DNA from: Patescibacteria group bacterium | GTDB lineage: Bacteria > Patescibacteriota > Minisyncoccia > Portnoybacterales > GWB1-42-6 | Length of the DNA: 5,072 nt | Assembly (NCBI GenBank): GCA_018818145.1 | Contig: JAHIST010000073.1 | Location: 1 to 5,072 of the forward strand | Direction: 5' to 3' | Part shown: positions 5,027 through 5,072 of the stretch, one piece after another | Numbering within the stretch: the first letter of the stretch is position 1 | Layout: the number at the start of each line of letters is the position of its first letter | Translations under genes and position numbers: made by a program | Notes under the pieces: generated by a model | Databases searched by the model: none | What the model was told of the DNA's origin: nothing | Seen by the model: the letters and a program-made list of their open reading frames with translations, nothing else

Positions 5027-5072
5027 TTATGCCTGCGCGGCGGTTTTTTCCGCCGCTTTTTTGGCGGCAAAA
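5027..5072 (-). CDS. C-terminal tail of an unidentified protein (truncated by window edge)
   Basis: The minus strand entering the window reads ...FAAKKAAEKTAAQA followed by TAA at 5029-5027. Alanine/lysine-rich tails of this kind are common on ribosomal and other nucleic-acid-binding proteins, but 14 residues of low-complexity sequence cannot identify a family, and even coding status is uncertain. For coding: same orientation as all other genes, an open frame to the edge, and codons rich in GCG/GCC, unlike the AT-rich non-coding DNA next to it. Against: the last codons belong to the right arm of the near-palindrome. I assign no function. Confidence 0.4.
   Translation of the reverse strand, partial: FAAKKAAEKTAAQA

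Larger units (their letters stand above)
4887..5040. repeat. Large near-palindrome between the upstream ORF tail and tig
   Basis: The left arm 4887-4942 and the right arm 4988-5040 are imperfect reverse complements. Aligned blocks include TGCC/TGCG (4898-4890 with 5030-5037), AAAATTTTA (4899-4907 with 5028-5020), AGAAAATA, AAGTT, and AAATTTGC (4935-4942 with 4995-4988), with small gaps between. The centre is a perfect 9-bp GC hairpin (4956-4977). The right arm includes the stop codon and last codons of the upstream ORF; the left arm includes the candidate tig promoter. It may be a miniature mobile or repeat element, or an inverted duplication. Confidence 0.6.

Overview
The window is a compact, all-minus-strand stretch of a bacterial chromosome. 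It carries four complete genes and the ends of one or two more. Read in the direction of transcription (high to low coordinates) it holds: the alanine/lysine-rich C-terminal tail of an unidentified protein (5027-5072, weak); trigger factor (tig, 3548-4828); the ClpP protease subunit (clpP, 2840-3424); RNase Y (rny, 1263-2795); a YmdB-type metallophosphoesterase (384-1199); and the first 47 residues of an HU-family DNA-binding protein (1-143, running off the window). No rRNA, tRNA, CRISPR array, transposase gene or phage gene is visible.

The organism is bacterial and moderately AT-rich, with standard TAA/TAG stops. tig, clpP, ymdB and the HU gene have no recognisable Shine-Dalgarno sequence, and rny has at best GGA. 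Intergenic DNA is AT-rich and made of short reiterated words. With the tig-clpP and rny-ymdB pairs, this would fit a Patescibacteria/CPR (Parcubacteria-like) genome. That is inference from style, not a phylogenetic result.

Functionally the block joins protein folding and proteolysis (Tig, ClpP) to mRNA turnover (RNase Y and the YmdB phosphoesterase, which is reported to interact with RNase Y in Bacillus). clpP-rny-ymdB have gaps of about 45-65 bp or less and are probably co-transcribed. tig and clpP are separated by 123 bp holding a candidate clpP promoter. A candidate extended -10 promoter precedes tig.

The coding content is ordinary housekeeping and I see no new multi-gene system. The non-coding sequence is more interesting. 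There is an approximately 154-bp near-palindrome between the upstream ORF tail and tig, centred on a 9-bp GC hairpin. Perfect inverted repeats of 8 and 11 bp sit immediately 5' of the start codons of rny and ymdB. A ladder of four ATGs at exact 7-bp spacing leads into ymdB. A compound hairpin lies downstream of ymdB. Two key-position substitutions are also notable: Asp for Asn in the YmdB GNH motif, and HQV for HQP at the ClpP catalytic histidine. No gene-free stretch exceeds 300 bp; the largest gap is 144-383 (240 bp).
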